NCBI RefSeq assembly: GCF_008801835.1
Contig: NZ_VZOW01000003.1
Coordinates: 310,001-374,000 of the forward strand
Source: Cupriavidus pauculus
GTDB lineage: Bacteria; Pseudomonadota; Gammaproteobacteria; Burkholderiales; Burkholderiaceae
Direction of reading: 5' to 3'
Length of the DNA: 64,000 nt
A program made the position numbers and the translations under genes. Each line of letters begins with the position of its first letter. Positions within the stretch are counted from its first letter, which is position 1. The notes under the pieces are model-generated. The model worked only from the letters and a program-made list of their open reading frames with translations. It searched no databases and was not told the origin of the DNA. Shown here piece by piece: positions 15,806-27,200 of this stretch.

Positions 15806-17374
15806 ATGCAAAATGCCACCTCGAACCAGCCAGTCTTTCCGTATGCCGCGCGTGCGCTGCGCGGCACCCTGATGATCCAGGGCACCACCTCCGACGCCGG
15901 CAAGAGCACCGTCGTGGCGGGCCTGTGCCGCGTACTGGCGCGCGCGGGCGTGGCGGTCGCGCCATTCAAGCCGCAGAACATGGCGCTGAACAGCGCGGTG
16001 ACGGTCGACGGCGGCGAGATCGGACGCGCGCAGGCATTGCAGGCGCAGGCGGCCGGGCTGCAGCCGCATACCGACATGAACCCGGTGCTGCTCAAGCCCA
16101 GCAGCGATATCGGCGCACAGGTGATCATCCACGGCCGCGCGCGCATGGATCTCGATGCGCGCGCCTATCACGCCTACAAGCCGCGCGCGATGGCCGCCGT
16201 GCTGGAAAGCCACGCGCGGCTGCAACAGGCGTACGGCGTGGTGGTGGTGGAGGGCGCCGGGAGTCCCGCCGAAATCAACCTGCGCGACCGCGACATCGCC
16301 AATATGGGTTTTGCCGAGCGCGCCGATTGCCCGGTGGTGCTGGTGGCCGACATCGATCGCGGCGGCGTATTCGCGCATCTGGTGGGCACGCTCGATTGCC
16401 TGTCCGACAGCGAGCGCGCTCGCGTGACCGGCTTCATCATCAATCGATTCCGCGGCGACATCGGCCTGTTGCAGCCAGGGCTGGACTGGCTCAGCGCCCG
16501 TACCGGCAAGCCCGTTTTCGGTGTGCTGCCCTACCTGCACGGGCTGCACCTCGATGCCGAGGACGCGATCGTCAGCGCCCAGGTCGCGCGCCGCGCCGGC
16601 GCAGAGGGAGAGCGTCTGCGCGTAATCGTGCCGGTGCTGCCGCGCATCTCGAACCACACCGACTTCGACGCGCTGCGCGCGCATCCCGATGTCGATCTGC
16701 AGTTCATTGGCCCGGGCATGCCGATTCCGCCCGCGGACCTGGTAATCCTGCCCGGCAGCAAGAGCGTGCGCGCCGATCTGGCATTCCTGCGCAGCCATGG
16801 CTGGGATCGCGCGCTGCTGCGCCATTTGCGTTACGGCGGCAAGCTGATCGGCATCTGCGGCGGCATGCAGATGCTGGGCCGTCGGGTGCATGATCCGGAC
16901 GGCCGCGAGGGCCCTGCGGGCGCAAGCGAGGGGCTCGGCCTGCTCGATTTCGACACCACGCTGGCGCCCGACAAGCAGTTGCGGCGCGTGACGGGGCGCC
17001 TGGCGGTGGACATCGGGAGCGACGAAATCGATGTGGATCGGTTGGCGGGCGGCGCGGCGGTCGATGGCTATGAAATCCATCTCGGCGTGACCGCAGGGCC
17101 GGGGCTCGATCGTCCGGCGCTATGGCTCGACGACAACGGCGTCAGCCGGCCCGATGGCGCGGTATCCGACGACGGGCAGGTGCTGGCCACCTACGTCCAC
17201 GGCGTGTTCGACAATCCCGCTGCGTGCGGCGCGCTATTGCGCTGGGCGGGGCTTTCCGGGGCCAATGGCGTGGATCTCGATGCGCTGCGCGAGGCGTCGA
17301 TCGACCGGCTGGCCGACAGCATGACCGATCACCTCGACCTTCGGGCGATGTTCGCGCCGCTGCAGTCCCGCTAG
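15806..17374 (+). CDS. cobQ: Cobyric acid synthase, glutamine-hydrolysing
   Basis: The 522-residue enzyme amidates four side chains of adenosylcobyrinic acid diamide to give adenosylcobyric acid. The N-terminal dethiobiotin-synthetase-like domain has the P-loop [10 protein letters not shown] near residue 26 and [10 protein letters not shown] near 56. The C-terminal glutamine amidotransferase domain has G-S-K-S near 318, the nucleophile in [10 protein letters not shown] near 352, and a catalytic histidine in T-Y-V-H-G-V-F-D near 467. The ATG at 15806 was chosen over one 13 codons upstream by family alignment. CbiP is the Salmonella name. It diverges from cobU. Confidence 0.94.
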   Translation: MQNATSNQPVFPYAARALRGTLMIQGTTSDAGKSTVVAGLCRVLARAGVAVAPFKPQNMALNSAVTVDGGEIGRAQALQAQAAGLQPHTDMNPVLLKPSSDIGAQVIIHGRARMDLDARAYHAYKPRAMAAVLESHARLQQAYGVVVVEGAGSPAEINLRDRDIANMGFAERADCPVVLVADIDRGGVFAHLVGTLDCLSDSERARVTGFIINRFRGDIGLLQPGLDWLSARTGKPVFGVLPYLHGLHLDAEDAIVSAQVARRAGAEGERLRVIVPVLPRISNHTDFDALRAHPDVDLQFIGPGMPIPPADLVILPGSKSVRADLAFLRSHGWDRALLRHLRYGGKLIGICGGMQMLGRRVHDPDGREGPAGASEGLGLLDFDTTLAPDKQLRRVTGRLAVDIGSDEIDVDRLAGGAAVDGYEIHLGVTAGPGLDRPALWLDDNGVSRPDGAVSDDGQVLATYVHGVFDNPAACGALLRWAGLSGANGVDLDALREASIDRLADSMTDHLDLRAMFAPLQSR

Positions 17375-17409
17375 AATCGCGTCCATCTGCTGGATGTCGG
17401 AGGACTTTC

Positions 17410-18072
17410 ATGCCGGTCGTCGTCATCGCCAATCCCAAGGGCGGCGTGGGTAAAACCACGCTTGCCACCAATCTGGCCGGGTATTTCGCCCGCCACGGAC
17501 ACGCCGTGATGCTCGGCGACACCGATCGCCAGCAGTCGTCGCGCGCCTGGCTGGGCCTGCGCCCGGCATCGGCGCCGCCGATCCGCAGCTGGGACATCGA
17601 CGCCGACCACATCGCCCGTCCGCCCAAGGGCACCACCCATGTGGTGCTCGATACACCAGCGGGCCTGCACGGCTGGCGTTATGGCGACGTGATGAAGCTG
17701 GCGCACCGCGTGGTGGTGCCGCTGCAGCCGTCGATGTTCGACATCCTGGCCACGCAGGACTTTCTGGAAAAACTGGCCGATGACAAGCGCGTCCGCCATG
17801 GCGAAGTCAGCGTGGGCGTGATCGGCATGCGGGTTGACATGCGCACGCGCGCCGCCGAGCAGTTACAGCGCTTTGTCGAGCAACTGGGCCTGCCGGTGCT
17901 GGGCTACCTGCGCGACACACAGAACTACGTCCAGCTGGCAGCGCACGGGCTGACGCTGTGGGATGTGGCGCCATCGCGCGTGGCGCGCGATTGGGAGCAG
18001 TGGCAGCCGATCCTGCGCTGGCTCGATGGCCATCCGCCCGCCGCAGCTACGGGCCCGGTGCCAGGCGGCTGA
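17410..18072 (+). CDS. ParA/MinD-family ATPase, orphan
   Basis: The 220-residue protein has the deviant Walker A of ParA-type ATPases, N-P-K-G-G-V-G-K-T-T, at about residues 8-17. G-D-T-D-R-Q-Q-S-S near 37 replaces the usual D-x-D-P-Q. V-V-L-D-T-P-A-G follows near 80. It is a short ParA without an N-terminal DNA-binding domain. A GGAGG ribosome-binding site precedes the ATG. There is no parB or other partner beside it; it follows cobQ by 35 bases and overlaps the convergent acetyltransferase by 26 bases. The cargo is unknown. A role in positioning a plasmid, chromosome or protein cluster would be only a guess. Confidence 0.8.
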   Translation: MPVVVIANPKGGVGKTTLATNLAGYFARHGHAVMLGDTDRQQSSRAWLGLRPASAPPIRSWDIDADHIARPPKGTTHVVLDTPAGLHGWRYGDVMKLAHRVVVPLQPSMFDILATQDFLEKLADDKRVRHGEVSVGVIGMRVDMRTRAAEQLQRFVEQLGLPVLGYLRDTQNYVQLAAHGLTLWDVAPSRVARDWEQWQPILRWLDGHPPAAATGPVPGG

Positions 18073-18601
18073 CCAGCGCGTCGACGTCGTCCCACGTGAC
18101 GCGACGGATCGCCACCATCAGGTCTGTGCCGGGAAACGGATCGTTGAAGCTGTCCGATTCCACCCCGCCGAGGCGCCGATAAAATTCGCGCGCTTGCGTA
18201 TTGCCTTCCAGCACGTACAGAAACAGCGGCTTGCCCGGCCACTGGCTGGCCACGCGCGCCGCGCAATGGGCCATCAACTGCTTGCCATAGCCCTTGCCAT
18301 GGTGCGTGTGGAGCACATGCAGATTGTCGACATAGACGCCGTAGCCGGGCTCGGCAAGCGGCATCAGGCATGAAAATCCCGCCGGCTGGCCGTCGATGCG
18401 CAGGATCGTGACGTCGAGCGGCGCTTCCGCTCCTTCCAGCATCCGGGCGCGCCAGGTGATGCGTCGTTCATTCGCGGCGTGGTGTTCGAGATATTCGGCG
18501 GGAATCAGGCCGGCGTAGGCATGACGCCAGCTATCGGCGTGCATGGCGGCAAGCAGGTCGGCGTCGGCAGGCGAGGCGGGAACCAGTTCGATCAGGGGCA
18601 T
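18047..18601 (-). CDS. GNAT family N-acetyltransferase
   Basis: The 184-residue protein has the Gcn5-related fold. An N-terminal D-A-D-L-L-A-A-M-H-A-D-S-W-R-H-A-Y-A-G motif is common in the small-molecule branch of the family. The acetyl-CoA-binding segment appears as H-H-G-K-G-Y-G-K-Q-L-M near residue 100, and L-Y-V-L-E-G-N-T-Q-A-R-E-F-Y-R-R-L-G-G near 130 is the classical final motif. The substrate is not evident. Its 3' end overlaps the 3' end of the ParA-like gene, an arrangement that gives no functional link. Confidence 0.85.
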   Translation of the reverse strand: MPLIELVPASPADADLLAAMHADSWRHAYAGLIPAEYLEHHAANERRITWRARMLEGAEAPLDVTILRIDGQPAGFSCLMPLAEPGYGVYVDNLHVLHTHHGKGYGKQLMAHCAARVASQWPGKPLFLYVLEGNTQAREFYRRLGGVESDSFNDPFPGTDLMVAIRRVTWDDVDALVSRLAPGP

Positions 18602-18776
18602 GGCGGAAGCAGGCAGCGCGTGGGCGAAAGATGGCAGGGGGCGCGACTACGATCTTAACGTCACGCTGCTAGAATCGCGAATTCTTCGCATTTGCGTTTG
18701 CGTGTTGGCGCACAGATGTGATTTCCACGCCTGATGCGGCGCCGCAGCATCGCATCCCAAGAGAAAGTTTCCAAGC

Positions 18777-19973
18777 ATGGTCACCGGTCGTCTACGCGCC
18801 GTCCTCGTCAAGCTGCACCTCTACATCGGCCTGGTGTTCGGCTTGCTGTTCATCCTGATGGGCCTGAGCGGAACGGCCATCTCGTGGCGCGACGAAATCG
18901 ACCAGTGGCTCAATCCGGACCTGCTCCAGGCATCATCGGCCACGCGCATCCCGGTGGGCGCCGCGACGGTGGAATCGATCACCGGCAAGCTGATGGCCGA
19001 TCCGCAGTATGGCAAGCCGAACCTGCTGATGCTGCCGATCGACCAGCACGACGTGTTCATCGCCTATTACCCAATCAAGGGCGAGCAGGCCGGCGCGGGA
19101 CGTTTCCGGCAGGTGATGATCGATCCCATCACGCTGGCCGTGAAGGGCGAGCGTCTGTGGGGCGAGCCCGGCCTGTCGCGCCAGCAGATCATGCCGACCG
19201 TGTTCCACCTGCATCGCTATCTGCTGTCCGGCGACACTGGCAAGACGATTACCGGCATCACCGGGATGATGCTGCTGGTGGCCGTGCTGTTGGGCGTGGT
19301 GCTGTGGTGGCCCAAGCTCAAGCTGCGCGCGTTGAAGCAGTCGGTCCGCGTCGCGCATGGTGGCTCGTGGTCGCGCTTTGTCTATACGCTGCACCGCGCC
19401 GGCGGGATCTTCGTGGCGCCCGTGCTGGCGACCATCGCGTTTTCGGGCTGGTATCTGAATCTGCCGAAATGGGTCACGCCGATCATTGCCAGCGTGATGA
19501 CCGTGAGCCCGCCTGCCAAGCACCAGTCCGATACGCCGCCGCCGGGCGTGCATGCGATCACGCCGGCGCAGGCCATGACGGCCGCGCAGCAACAGTTCCC
19601 GGGCGCGCTGGTGACGCGCGTCAGCCTGCCGCGCAAGCCGGGCGATGCGTACGAAGTGCGCTTGCGTCAGGAAGGCGAAGTGCGCGCCGACAGTGGCGCC
19701 ACGCGGCTCTGGCTCGATGCCTACACGGGGCGCCCGCTCGGTGTGCGCGATCCGCACGATGCGCAGCCGGGCGACACATTGATCAACTGGCTGTTCCCGC
19801 TGCATACCGGCGAGGCATTCGGCGTGTGGGGACGCGCGTTCATCACCGTGTTCGGCCTGGTGCCGCTGGTGTTCGCGCTGACGGGCGTGCTGATCTGGTG
19901 GAAACGCCGCAGCGGCCACCGTCGTCATCTGGCGCGCGAAAAGGAGCGGTCGGCGCGCTCGGCGCGCGCCTGA
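18777..19973 (+). CDS. PepSY domain membrane protein
   Basis: The 398-residue protein has four likely membrane spans: near residues 8-33 (H-L-Y-I-G-L-V-F-G-L-L-F-I-L-M-G-L-S-G), about 160-180, about 210-230 and about 355-375. Between them are periplasmic PepSY-type regions. The order and the opening motif match PepSY-associated transmembrane proteins of the PiuB type, often found near TonB-dependent iron receptors and suspected of ferric-siderophore reduction. No receptor is adjacent here, so that role is not supported by context. A TAGAAT at about 18670-18675 may serve as a -10 element. Confidence 0.8.
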   Translation: MVTGRLRAVLVKLHLYIGLVFGLLFILMGLSGTAISWRDEIDQWLNPDLLQASSATRIPVGAATVESITGKLMADPQYGKPNLLMLPIDQHDVFIAYYPIKGEQAGAGRFRQVMIDPITLAVKGERLWGEPGLSRQQIMPTVFHLHRYLLSGDTGKTITGITGMMLLVAVLLGVVLWWPKLKLRALKQSVRVAHGGSWSRFVYTLHRAGGIFVAPVLATIAFSGWYLNLPKWVTPIIASVMTVSPPAKHQSDTPPPGVHAITPAQAMTAAQQQFPGALVTRVSLPRKPGDAYEVRLRQEGEVRADSGATRLWLDAYTGRPLGVRDPHDAQPGDTLINWLFPLHTGEAFGVWGRAFITVFGLVPLVFALTGVLIWWKRRSGHRRHLAREKERSARSARA

Positions 19974-20006
19974 GCGGCGCGCGATCGCCATCGCCAGAAA
20001 CGACGA

Positions 20007-20030
20007 GGGCCGGAGAGAATCCGGCCCGTT
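20007..20030 (+). terminator. Stem-loop after the PepSY gene
   Basis: GGGCCGGA (20007-20014) and TCCGGCCC (20020-20027) form a perfect eight-base stem with a five-base loop, followed by GTTTC. It lies between the convergent PepSY gene and panC and can act as a terminator for the former. Confidence 0.6.
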
Positions 20031-20083
20031 TCATATGTGCGGCGCCGATCAGCGCCGATCAGCGCCGACCGGCGAGTCCACGG

Positions 20084-20995
<912 letters not shown>

Positions 20996-21103
20996 CTATG
21001 AAAAGACGTTGGCCGGCTGTCGGCGGATTGTAGAGCATCCGCGCGGCTTCATGCCCGCCCGGGCGCCGGGAAATTGACCGCGATTGTCCGCCCTGCGGAA
21101 CGA

Positions 21104-22009
21104 TCAGGCCGGCGTGTACGCCAATCGCACATAAATCGGTGCGAACGGCTCGGCCTGCGTGATTTCCACCAGCGATTCGCGCGACAACTCCAGCATGGCA
21201 ATGAAGTTCACCACCACCACGGGCACACCCTTGCCGGAGCGGATGGCGTCTTCGAAGAGTTCGCTGAACTCCATGAAGCGGGCGTGCTGCAGGCGCCGCA
21301 GGATCTGCGTCATGTGCTCGCGCACGGACAGTTCCTCGCGCGAGATCTTGTGGTGCTGGTTGAGCTTGGCGCGCTTGAGCACGTCGGCCCACGCCGATTG
21401 CAGGTCGATCGTCTCCACTTCGGGGAAACGCGGCGCCAGACTCTGCTCGATATAAACCTGCGAACGCAGGAAATCGCGGCCGAGTTGCGGCACGGTTTCC
21501 AGCCGCTGCGCTGCCAGCTTCATCTGCTCGTATTCCAGCAGGCGGCGCACCAGTTCGGCACGCGGATCCTCGGCTTCCTCGTCGCTGTCGGCTTTCTTCA
21601 CCGGCAGCAGCATGCGCGACTTGATCTCGATAAGCATCGCCGCCATGAGCAGGTACTCGGCGGCCAGTTCCAGGTTGGTCCTGCGGATCTGATCGACGTA
21701 CGAGAGATACTGGCGCGTCACCTGGGCCATCGGAATGTCCAGGACGTTGAAGTTTTGCTTGCGGATCAGGTACAGCAGCAGATCGAGCGGGCCCTCGAAC
21801 GCTTCCAGAAACACTTCGAGCGCATCGGGCGGGATGTACAGGTCTTGCGGCAGCTTGAACAGCGGCTCGCCGTACAGGCGCGCGAACGCCATGCCGTCGA
21901 CCATGTCGGCGGGATTGGTGCCGCCGCCGGCCGGCGCCACGCTGGGCAACGGTACCGGCAGGGTCAGCTTGTCCTGCGCGGCGGGCTCCAGCGGGTCGCT
22001 CGGGTGCAT
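21104..22009 (-). CDS. scpA: Segregation and condensation protein A
   Basis: The 301-residue kleisin links Smc heads and, with ScpB, forms the condensin that compacts the chromosome. The family hallmark F-E-G-P-L-D-L-L-L-Y-L-I-R-K-Q at about residues 71-85 is complete. It is followed by D-I-P-M-A-Q-V-T-R-Q-Y-L and A-A-E-Y-L-L-M-A-A-M-L-I-E-I-K-S-R-M-L-L-P. A proline/alanine-rich leader of about 40 residues before the domain is usual in betaproteobacteria. The scpB partner is not in the window. It lies between the DUF3460 gene and panC, a familiar order in Burkholderiaceae. Confidence 0.92.
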   Translation of the reverse strand: MHPSDPLEPAAQDKLTLPVPLPSVAPAGGGTNPADMVDGMAFARLYGEPLFKLPQDLYIPPDALEVFLEAFEGPLDLLLYLIRKQNFNVLDIPMAQVTRQYLSYVDQIRRTNLELAAEYLLMAAMLIEIKSRMLLPVKKADSDEEAEDPRAELVRRLLEYEQMKLAAQRLETVPQLGRDFLRSQVYIEQSLAPRFPEVETIDLQSAWADVLKRAKLNQHHKISREELSVREHMTQILRRLQHARFMEFSELFEDAIRSGKGVPVVVVNFIAMLELSRESLVEITQAEPFAPIYVRLAYTPA

Positions 22010-22040
22010 TGGGGAGTGTCCGGGAGGGCGGGGCGGGCGA

Positions 22041-22232
22041 TCAGTTGTCGGACGAGTAGACGTACGGCTTCTGGGCCACGCGCGATGCGTTGGCGCGGGC
22101 GCGCTCTTCCAGGTCGATCGGGGCCTTGTCCCACAACAGGCCGCGGCCTTCGCGCTGTTCTTTCTCCAGCGACGGGCGCTCCTGCTTCAGTGTCTTCAAG
22201 AACTGCGTGATTTCGGATTCGTACATGGCCAT
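22041..22232 (-). CDS. DUF3460 family protein
   Basis: This 63-residue protein has the opening Y-E-S-E-I-T-Q-F-L-K-T-L-K-Q-E-R-P-x-L-E and a middle G-R-G-L-L-W-D-K-A-P-I-D-L-E-E-R-A-R-A that define DUF3460, a small soluble family restricted to betaproteobacteria and usually just upstream of scpA. Function is unknown. Two in-frame ATGs at 22232 and 22226 are possible starts; the first is given. Its stop is 31 bases before scpA, so an operon is likely. Confidence 0.85.
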   Translation of the reverse strand: MAMYESEITQFLKTLKQERPSLEKEQREGRGLLWDKAPIDLEERARANASRVAQKPYVYSSDN

Positions 22233-22404
22233 GGTGAAACCTGTGCCCTGGGGGCGGCGTTGGGGATGACGGGTCAGGATTTTACCGTATCGGCAAGGCG
22301 AGCTGCGGGCGGTCGCCGGCGAATCCTGAATTTTGCTCGTGCGATGGCCTTGGGCCGTCGGTGGTGTGGTCAAATAGCGACTTGATTTTGGACCGCAAGG
22401 ACGG

Positions 22405-24282
22405 ATGACGATCGCTTTGGACCGCACGGCCGCACAGCTCGGCGCCGCCATGGCACACCGCATCGCGCTGGGTGTCGGACGGCTTGCGCGCGCCGGTCGG
22501 TTTGGCGCAGTCCGGGTCGTGGCGATCGCGCTGCTGGTGCCGCTGCTGATCGGCATGCCCGGCGCCCACGCGGCGAAGGCCGCCTACAAGGTCGAGATCG
22601 ACGCCCCCAAGGCGCTCAAGGACATCCTCGAGGAACATCTCGATCTTGCGCGCTACGCCACGCGCACCGATATGTCCGAAGACCAGTTCCACTACATGGT
22701 GGAAACCGTCGGCGATCAGGTGCGCCAGTTCGCGTCGACCGAGGGCTGGTTCGATCCGACCACCAAGGCCACTGTGGAAGGCGAGGGCGCCGATCGCGTG
22801 GTGAAGATCGTGGTGGACGCCGGCGCGCGCACGCTGATCCGCCGCGTGGACGTCGGTGTAAGCGGTCCCGCCGCCACGCAGTCCCCCGAACAGGTGGCCG
22901 AGATGCGCACGAAGTGGGGGCTGCCCGAAGGCAATCCGTTCCGTCAGGCCGACTGGGACAAGGCCAAGGAAGACGCGCTGGTCCAGTTGCAGAGCAAAAG
23001 TTACTACGGCGCCAAACTGTCCTCCTCGCAGGCGCGCGTGGAGCCCGACGAGCGCGCGGCGGACCTGAGCGCAAAGTACGACAGCGGTCCGGCCTATGTG
23101 CTGGGGCCGGTCGAGATCGAAGGCACGCGCCGCTATCCGCAACGGATCATCGAGAACGTCAATCCGCTGCGCGAAGGCGAGCCCTATCGCGTGGAGCGGC
23201 TGCTCGAATTCCAGCGCGCGATCCAGAATCAGCCCTATTTTTCGAACGTCCAGGTCGATCTCGAGGAGCCGCCGCCCGCCGAGTCGGCCGAGGCCGCGGC
23301 GCAGCGGCAGACCGTCACCGCGCCCGTGCGCGTCAAGGTGCGCGAATATCCGACGCATCGGCTCAGTTCCGGCGTTGGCTACACCACCGATACCGGTGCG
23401 CAGGTGGAAGGCCGTTATTCGTACTACAACCTGTTCAATCGCGCGTGGGTGTTCGATTCCCAGGCGCGCATCGAGCAGAAGCGCCAGTATGCGTTTGTGG
23501 AAACCGCGATGCCGCCCGATTCGCGCACATTCCGCAACAGCCTCTACAGCAGCTATGAGCGGACCATCGATATCGAAAGCACCGATGTCACGAGCTACCG
23601 TGCCGGCCTGAAACGCTCCCGCTCGCGCGAGAAATACGATACGACGGTCTCGCTCGATTTCTACTACGACAAGCTGGTGCCCTACGGGCAGGCAGCGCAG
23701 TACTCGAAGGCGCTCGTGCCGGCATTTGCGTGGGCGCGGCGCGATGTCGACAACCCGGTGTTCCCGCGCCGCGGCAACGTCATCACCACGCAGATCGGCG
23801 TGGCCGGCAAGGGCCTGCTCAGCGATGCCACGTTCCTGCGCCTGTATGGGCGCATTCGGCAGTACGTTCCGGTCGGCAACCGCGACCTGTTCGTCGCGCG
23901 GCTGGAGCTTGGCGCCAACATCACGTCGAACGATCCGGCGTTGATTCCGGCGTCGCTGCGCTTTCGCGCCGGCGGCACCGACTCGATCCGCGGCTACAGC
24001 TACCAGTCGATCGGCACGCCCAACGGCGCCAGCGTGCTGCCCGCGCGATTCCTGGGCACCGGCAGCCTCGAATACCAGCACTGGTTCAAGCCCGAGTGGG
24101 GCGCGGCGGTGTTCTGGGACATGGGCACGGCCAGCAACAACCTCGACGGCGTGAAGATCTATCACGGCGTGGGCGTGGGCGCGCGCTGGCGCAGTCCGGT
24201 GGGGCCGGTGCAGCTCGACATCGGCTACGGCATCCAGCAAAAGCAGTTCCGCCCGCATATCTCGCTTGGGGTGGCGTTCTGA
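22405..24282 (+). CDS. tamA: Translocation and assembly module subunit TamA (Omp85 family)
   Basis: The 625-residue protein is the outer-membrane half of the TAM complex, which helps insert autotransporters and other beta-barrels. A long hydrophobic leader ends at A-H-A-A near residue 57. Three POTRA domains cover roughly 60-290. The C-terminal Omp85 barrel shows the V/I-R-G-Y motif as S-I-R-G-Y near 530 and ends in the beta-signal I-S-L-G-V-A-F with terminal Phe. The leader is unusually long, so the ATG at 22450 may be the true start. Its TGA overlaps the tamB start codon region (24280-24284), so the pair is coupled. Confidence 0.92.
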   Translation: MTIALDRTAAQLGAAMAHRIALGVGRLARAGRFGAVRVVAIALLVPLLIGMPGAHAAKAAYKVEIDAPKALKDILEEHLDLARYATRTDMSEDQFHYMVETVGDQVRQFASTEGWFDPTTKATVEGEGADRVVKIVVDAGARTLIRRVDVGVSGPAATQSPEQVAEMRTKWGLPEGNPFRQADWDKAKEDALVQLQSKSYYGAKLSSSQARVEPDERAADLSAKYDSGPAYVLGPVEIEGTRRYPQRIIENVNPLREGEPYRVERLLEFQRAIQNQPYFSNVQVDLEEPPPAESAEAAAQRQTVTAPVRVKVREYPTHRLSSGVGYTTDTGAQVEGRYSYYNLFNRAWVFDSQARIEQKRQYAFVETAMPPDSRTFRNSLYSSYERTIDIESTDVTSYRAGLKRSRSREKYDTTVSLDFYYDKLVPYGQAAQYSKALVPAFAWARRDVDNPVFPRRGNVITTQIGVAGKGLLSDATFLRLYGRIRQYVPVGNRDLFVARLELGANITSNDPALIPASLRFRAGGTDSIRGYSYQSIGTPNGASVLPARFLGTGSLEYQHWFKPEWGAAVFWDMGTASNNLDGVKIYHGVGVGARWRSPVGPVQLDIGYGIQQKQFRPHISLGVAF

Positions 24283-27200
24283 TGAACATGCCCGATATGC
24301 CGCCGATGCCGCGCGAGAGCGGCGACACTCCGCGCCAGCCGCCGCGCAGGCGCCGCCGCGTGTGGAAGGCGCTGGCGTGGATTGTCGGCGTGATGCTGGT
24401 GCTGGTGATCGCGCTGGTCGTCACCGCCGTGGCCGCGCTGCGCACCGAATCCGGTACGCGGCACCTGTGGAATCTGGCGACGCGGCTGTCGGCCGGCACG
24501 CTGGCCGGCAAGCTCGACGGCGGCACCGTCGCCCACGGATTGCGGCTGCGCGATGTGGTGTTCGCCAGCGGCGACACGCATGTGACGATCGATCGCGTCG
24601 ACGCTCGGTGGCAGATGTCTTGGTCGCCCACGCGGCTGCATGTGGAATGGCTGCGCCTGGGCAAGATCGACGCCAGGCTGCCGGCGTCGCCGCCGAGCAC
24701 CGAGCCGGCGCGCATGCCGGCGTCGCTGGAGCTGCCGCTGGCCGTCGATGTCGATGTGCTGACGATTGCCGAATTGTCGTGGCTGCAGGGGCCGCCGGCG
24801 ACCTCGAGTCCGATCGTGCTTTCGGACCTTTCCGGCGCGCTGCACAGCGATGGGCTGCGCCACCGCGTGGTGATCGACAAGCTGGCGACGCCCTACGGCA
24901 AGCTGCAGGCCAATGCGCAGATTGCTGGCCAGACGCCGTTTGCCCTGTCGGCAGAGGCATTGCTGGAGGGCCAATGGAAAGATGAGTCGTATGCGGTGTC
25001 GGCCACCGCCAGCGGATCGCTCGATGCGCTGCACGCCGCGCTCGAAGCCAACGGCGACCGGATCCGCGCGCGCGCCAATGCCGATGTCACACCGTTCGGC
25101 AAGGTGCCGTTCACGCATCTGGTCGTCGACGGTGAACGCATCAATCCGCGCTTGTTCAGCGCGTCGGCGCCCCAGGCCAACCTGACCGTGCACGCCGAAT
25201 TACGGCCCGTCGATGCGGTGCCGCCGCCGCCCCGGGTGGCCGCGCCAAAGCCCGGCGAATCGACGGCCAGCGCGGTAGCTGCCGCATCGGCGGCCTCGGC
25301 TTCCGCGCCGGTGCCCAAGCCCGCCGCGCCGACGCAGCATCCGCTGGCCGTTGCCGGCGAGGTGATGGTGCGCAACCTCGATCCTGGTCCGATCGACAAG
25401 GAGCGCCTGCCCGTACATAGCGTGCAGGCACGCGTCGAATTGAGCGAGATGACCCAGACCGTGCGCGATCTGCGCATCGCCCTGCCGGGCAAGGCGGAGA
25501 TCGTCGGGCAAGGCACCATGCAAGAAGGTCGCGGCGGATTCGATCTCGACGTGCGCCGCCTCGATGTGGCCGCGCTGTATACGAGTCTGGTGCCGACCAA
25601 TCTGTCCGGGCCCGTCATCCTGAGGCTGGAACCGGGCCGCCAAAGCGTGGCGCTCGATGTGGCCGGTGGCGAGCTCAAGCTGTTTGCCGACGCCAGTGTC
25701 AACCAGGATGCGGTCACGCTGTCGGCACTGCGCGCGGGGCTCGGCAAGGGCACGTTGAATGCCGAAGGCAAGCTCGGGCTCAAGGACCAGCAGGCGTTCG
25801 ATTTCAAGGGCAAGCTCGCCAACTTCGATCCGTCGCGACTGGCCAAGGTGGCGCCGGGCCGCATCAATGCCGATTTCTCGGCCCGCGGGTCGCTGGCGAA
25901 GGTGCTGCGCGTGGCGTTGGACTTCGCGTTGAATGAAAGCGAATACGCCGGATTGCCGATGACCGGCAACGGCAAGGTGCGCGTGGAGGGCGAGCGCCTG
26001 ATGCCTAGCGAGGCGTCGCTGCTGATGGCGGGCAACCAGGTGAACCTGAAAGGCAGTTTTGGCGCGCGCGGCGATCGCCTCAAGGTGAACATCGACGCGC
26101 CGCAACTGGATCGGCTCAAATTCGGTGTGGGCGGTCGCGCCCGCGTCGATGCGGAGATTTCCGGCACGCTCAAGCGGCCCGAGGTGGTTGGCGACTACGC
26201 CGCGCAGGCGCTGGTGATCGGCCCGCACAAGGTGGCCAGCGCGTCCGGCCATGCGGAGCTGCGCGGCGGGCTGGACGGCACGCTGTCGGCGCAACTGTCG
26301 GCGCGCGACTACCAGGGGCCGCAGGCCAGCATCCGCACGCTTGATGCGACCCTGGCCGGCACGCAGGCCAATCACACCTTCGATGCCAAGGCGGCGGGCA
26401 CCATGAACGGCCGGCCGTTGCAACTGGCGCTGGCAGGTCAGGGCGCGTGGCGCGGCGAGCAGGGCTGGAGCGGCACCATCCGCACGCTGGAAGAGCGCAG
26501 CACGGTGAATCTGCGGCTGGCCGCGCCGACGACGCTCACGGTAGCCAACCAGCGCATCCAGCTGGGCCAGGCGCGAATCGTGTTCGACCGCGCGAACATG
26601 ACCATCGACGGCTTCGATTTCGATCACGGTCGCATCCGCACACAGGGCAATTTCAGCGGCGTACAGGTGCTGCATATCCTCGAATTGATGGAAACCGTGA
26701 CCGGCGAGAAGCAGCCGGTGCGCTCTGATCTGGTGCTCGACGGCAACTGGAACCTGAATCTTGCCGAGACGGCAAGCGGGTTTGCCGAGATCCGCCGCCG
26801 CAGCGGGGACGCCTCGGTCAACGCCGGGCGCGGCTGGACATCGCTCGGCCTGGGCGACACCCGGCTGCGCGCCGAGTTCAGCGGCAATCGTGTCACGCTG
26901 CGCGGCGGCACGTCGGCGCAGCGAATCGGTAAGCTGGCAATCGATGCCTCGGCTGGGCTGATCAGTGAACAGGGCCTGCTGACGGTCGGGCCGGCGTCGA
27001 CGCTAGGCGGCACCTTCAGCGCCGACATCCCGCAGTTGAAAGCGCTGGAAGCGCTGAGCGGGCCGCAATACGCGCTGGAAGGCAGGCTCGCGGCCCAGTT
27101 GCAGCTTGGCGGCACCGTTGGCAATCCGCTGCTGACCGGATCGATCGATGGCAGCGGCATCGGCGTCACGCTGTTCGACCTGGGCATCCGCCTGACCGAC

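Noticed and set aside
18660-18776. Possible Fur box before the PepSY gene
   Set aside because: The A/T-rich stretch has only a loose match to the Fur consensus, and no siderophore gene is nearby.
22282-24258. Leftward open frame of about 660 codons opposite tamA
   Set aside because: tamA has all Omp85 features on the + strand. The shadow shows no family signature.
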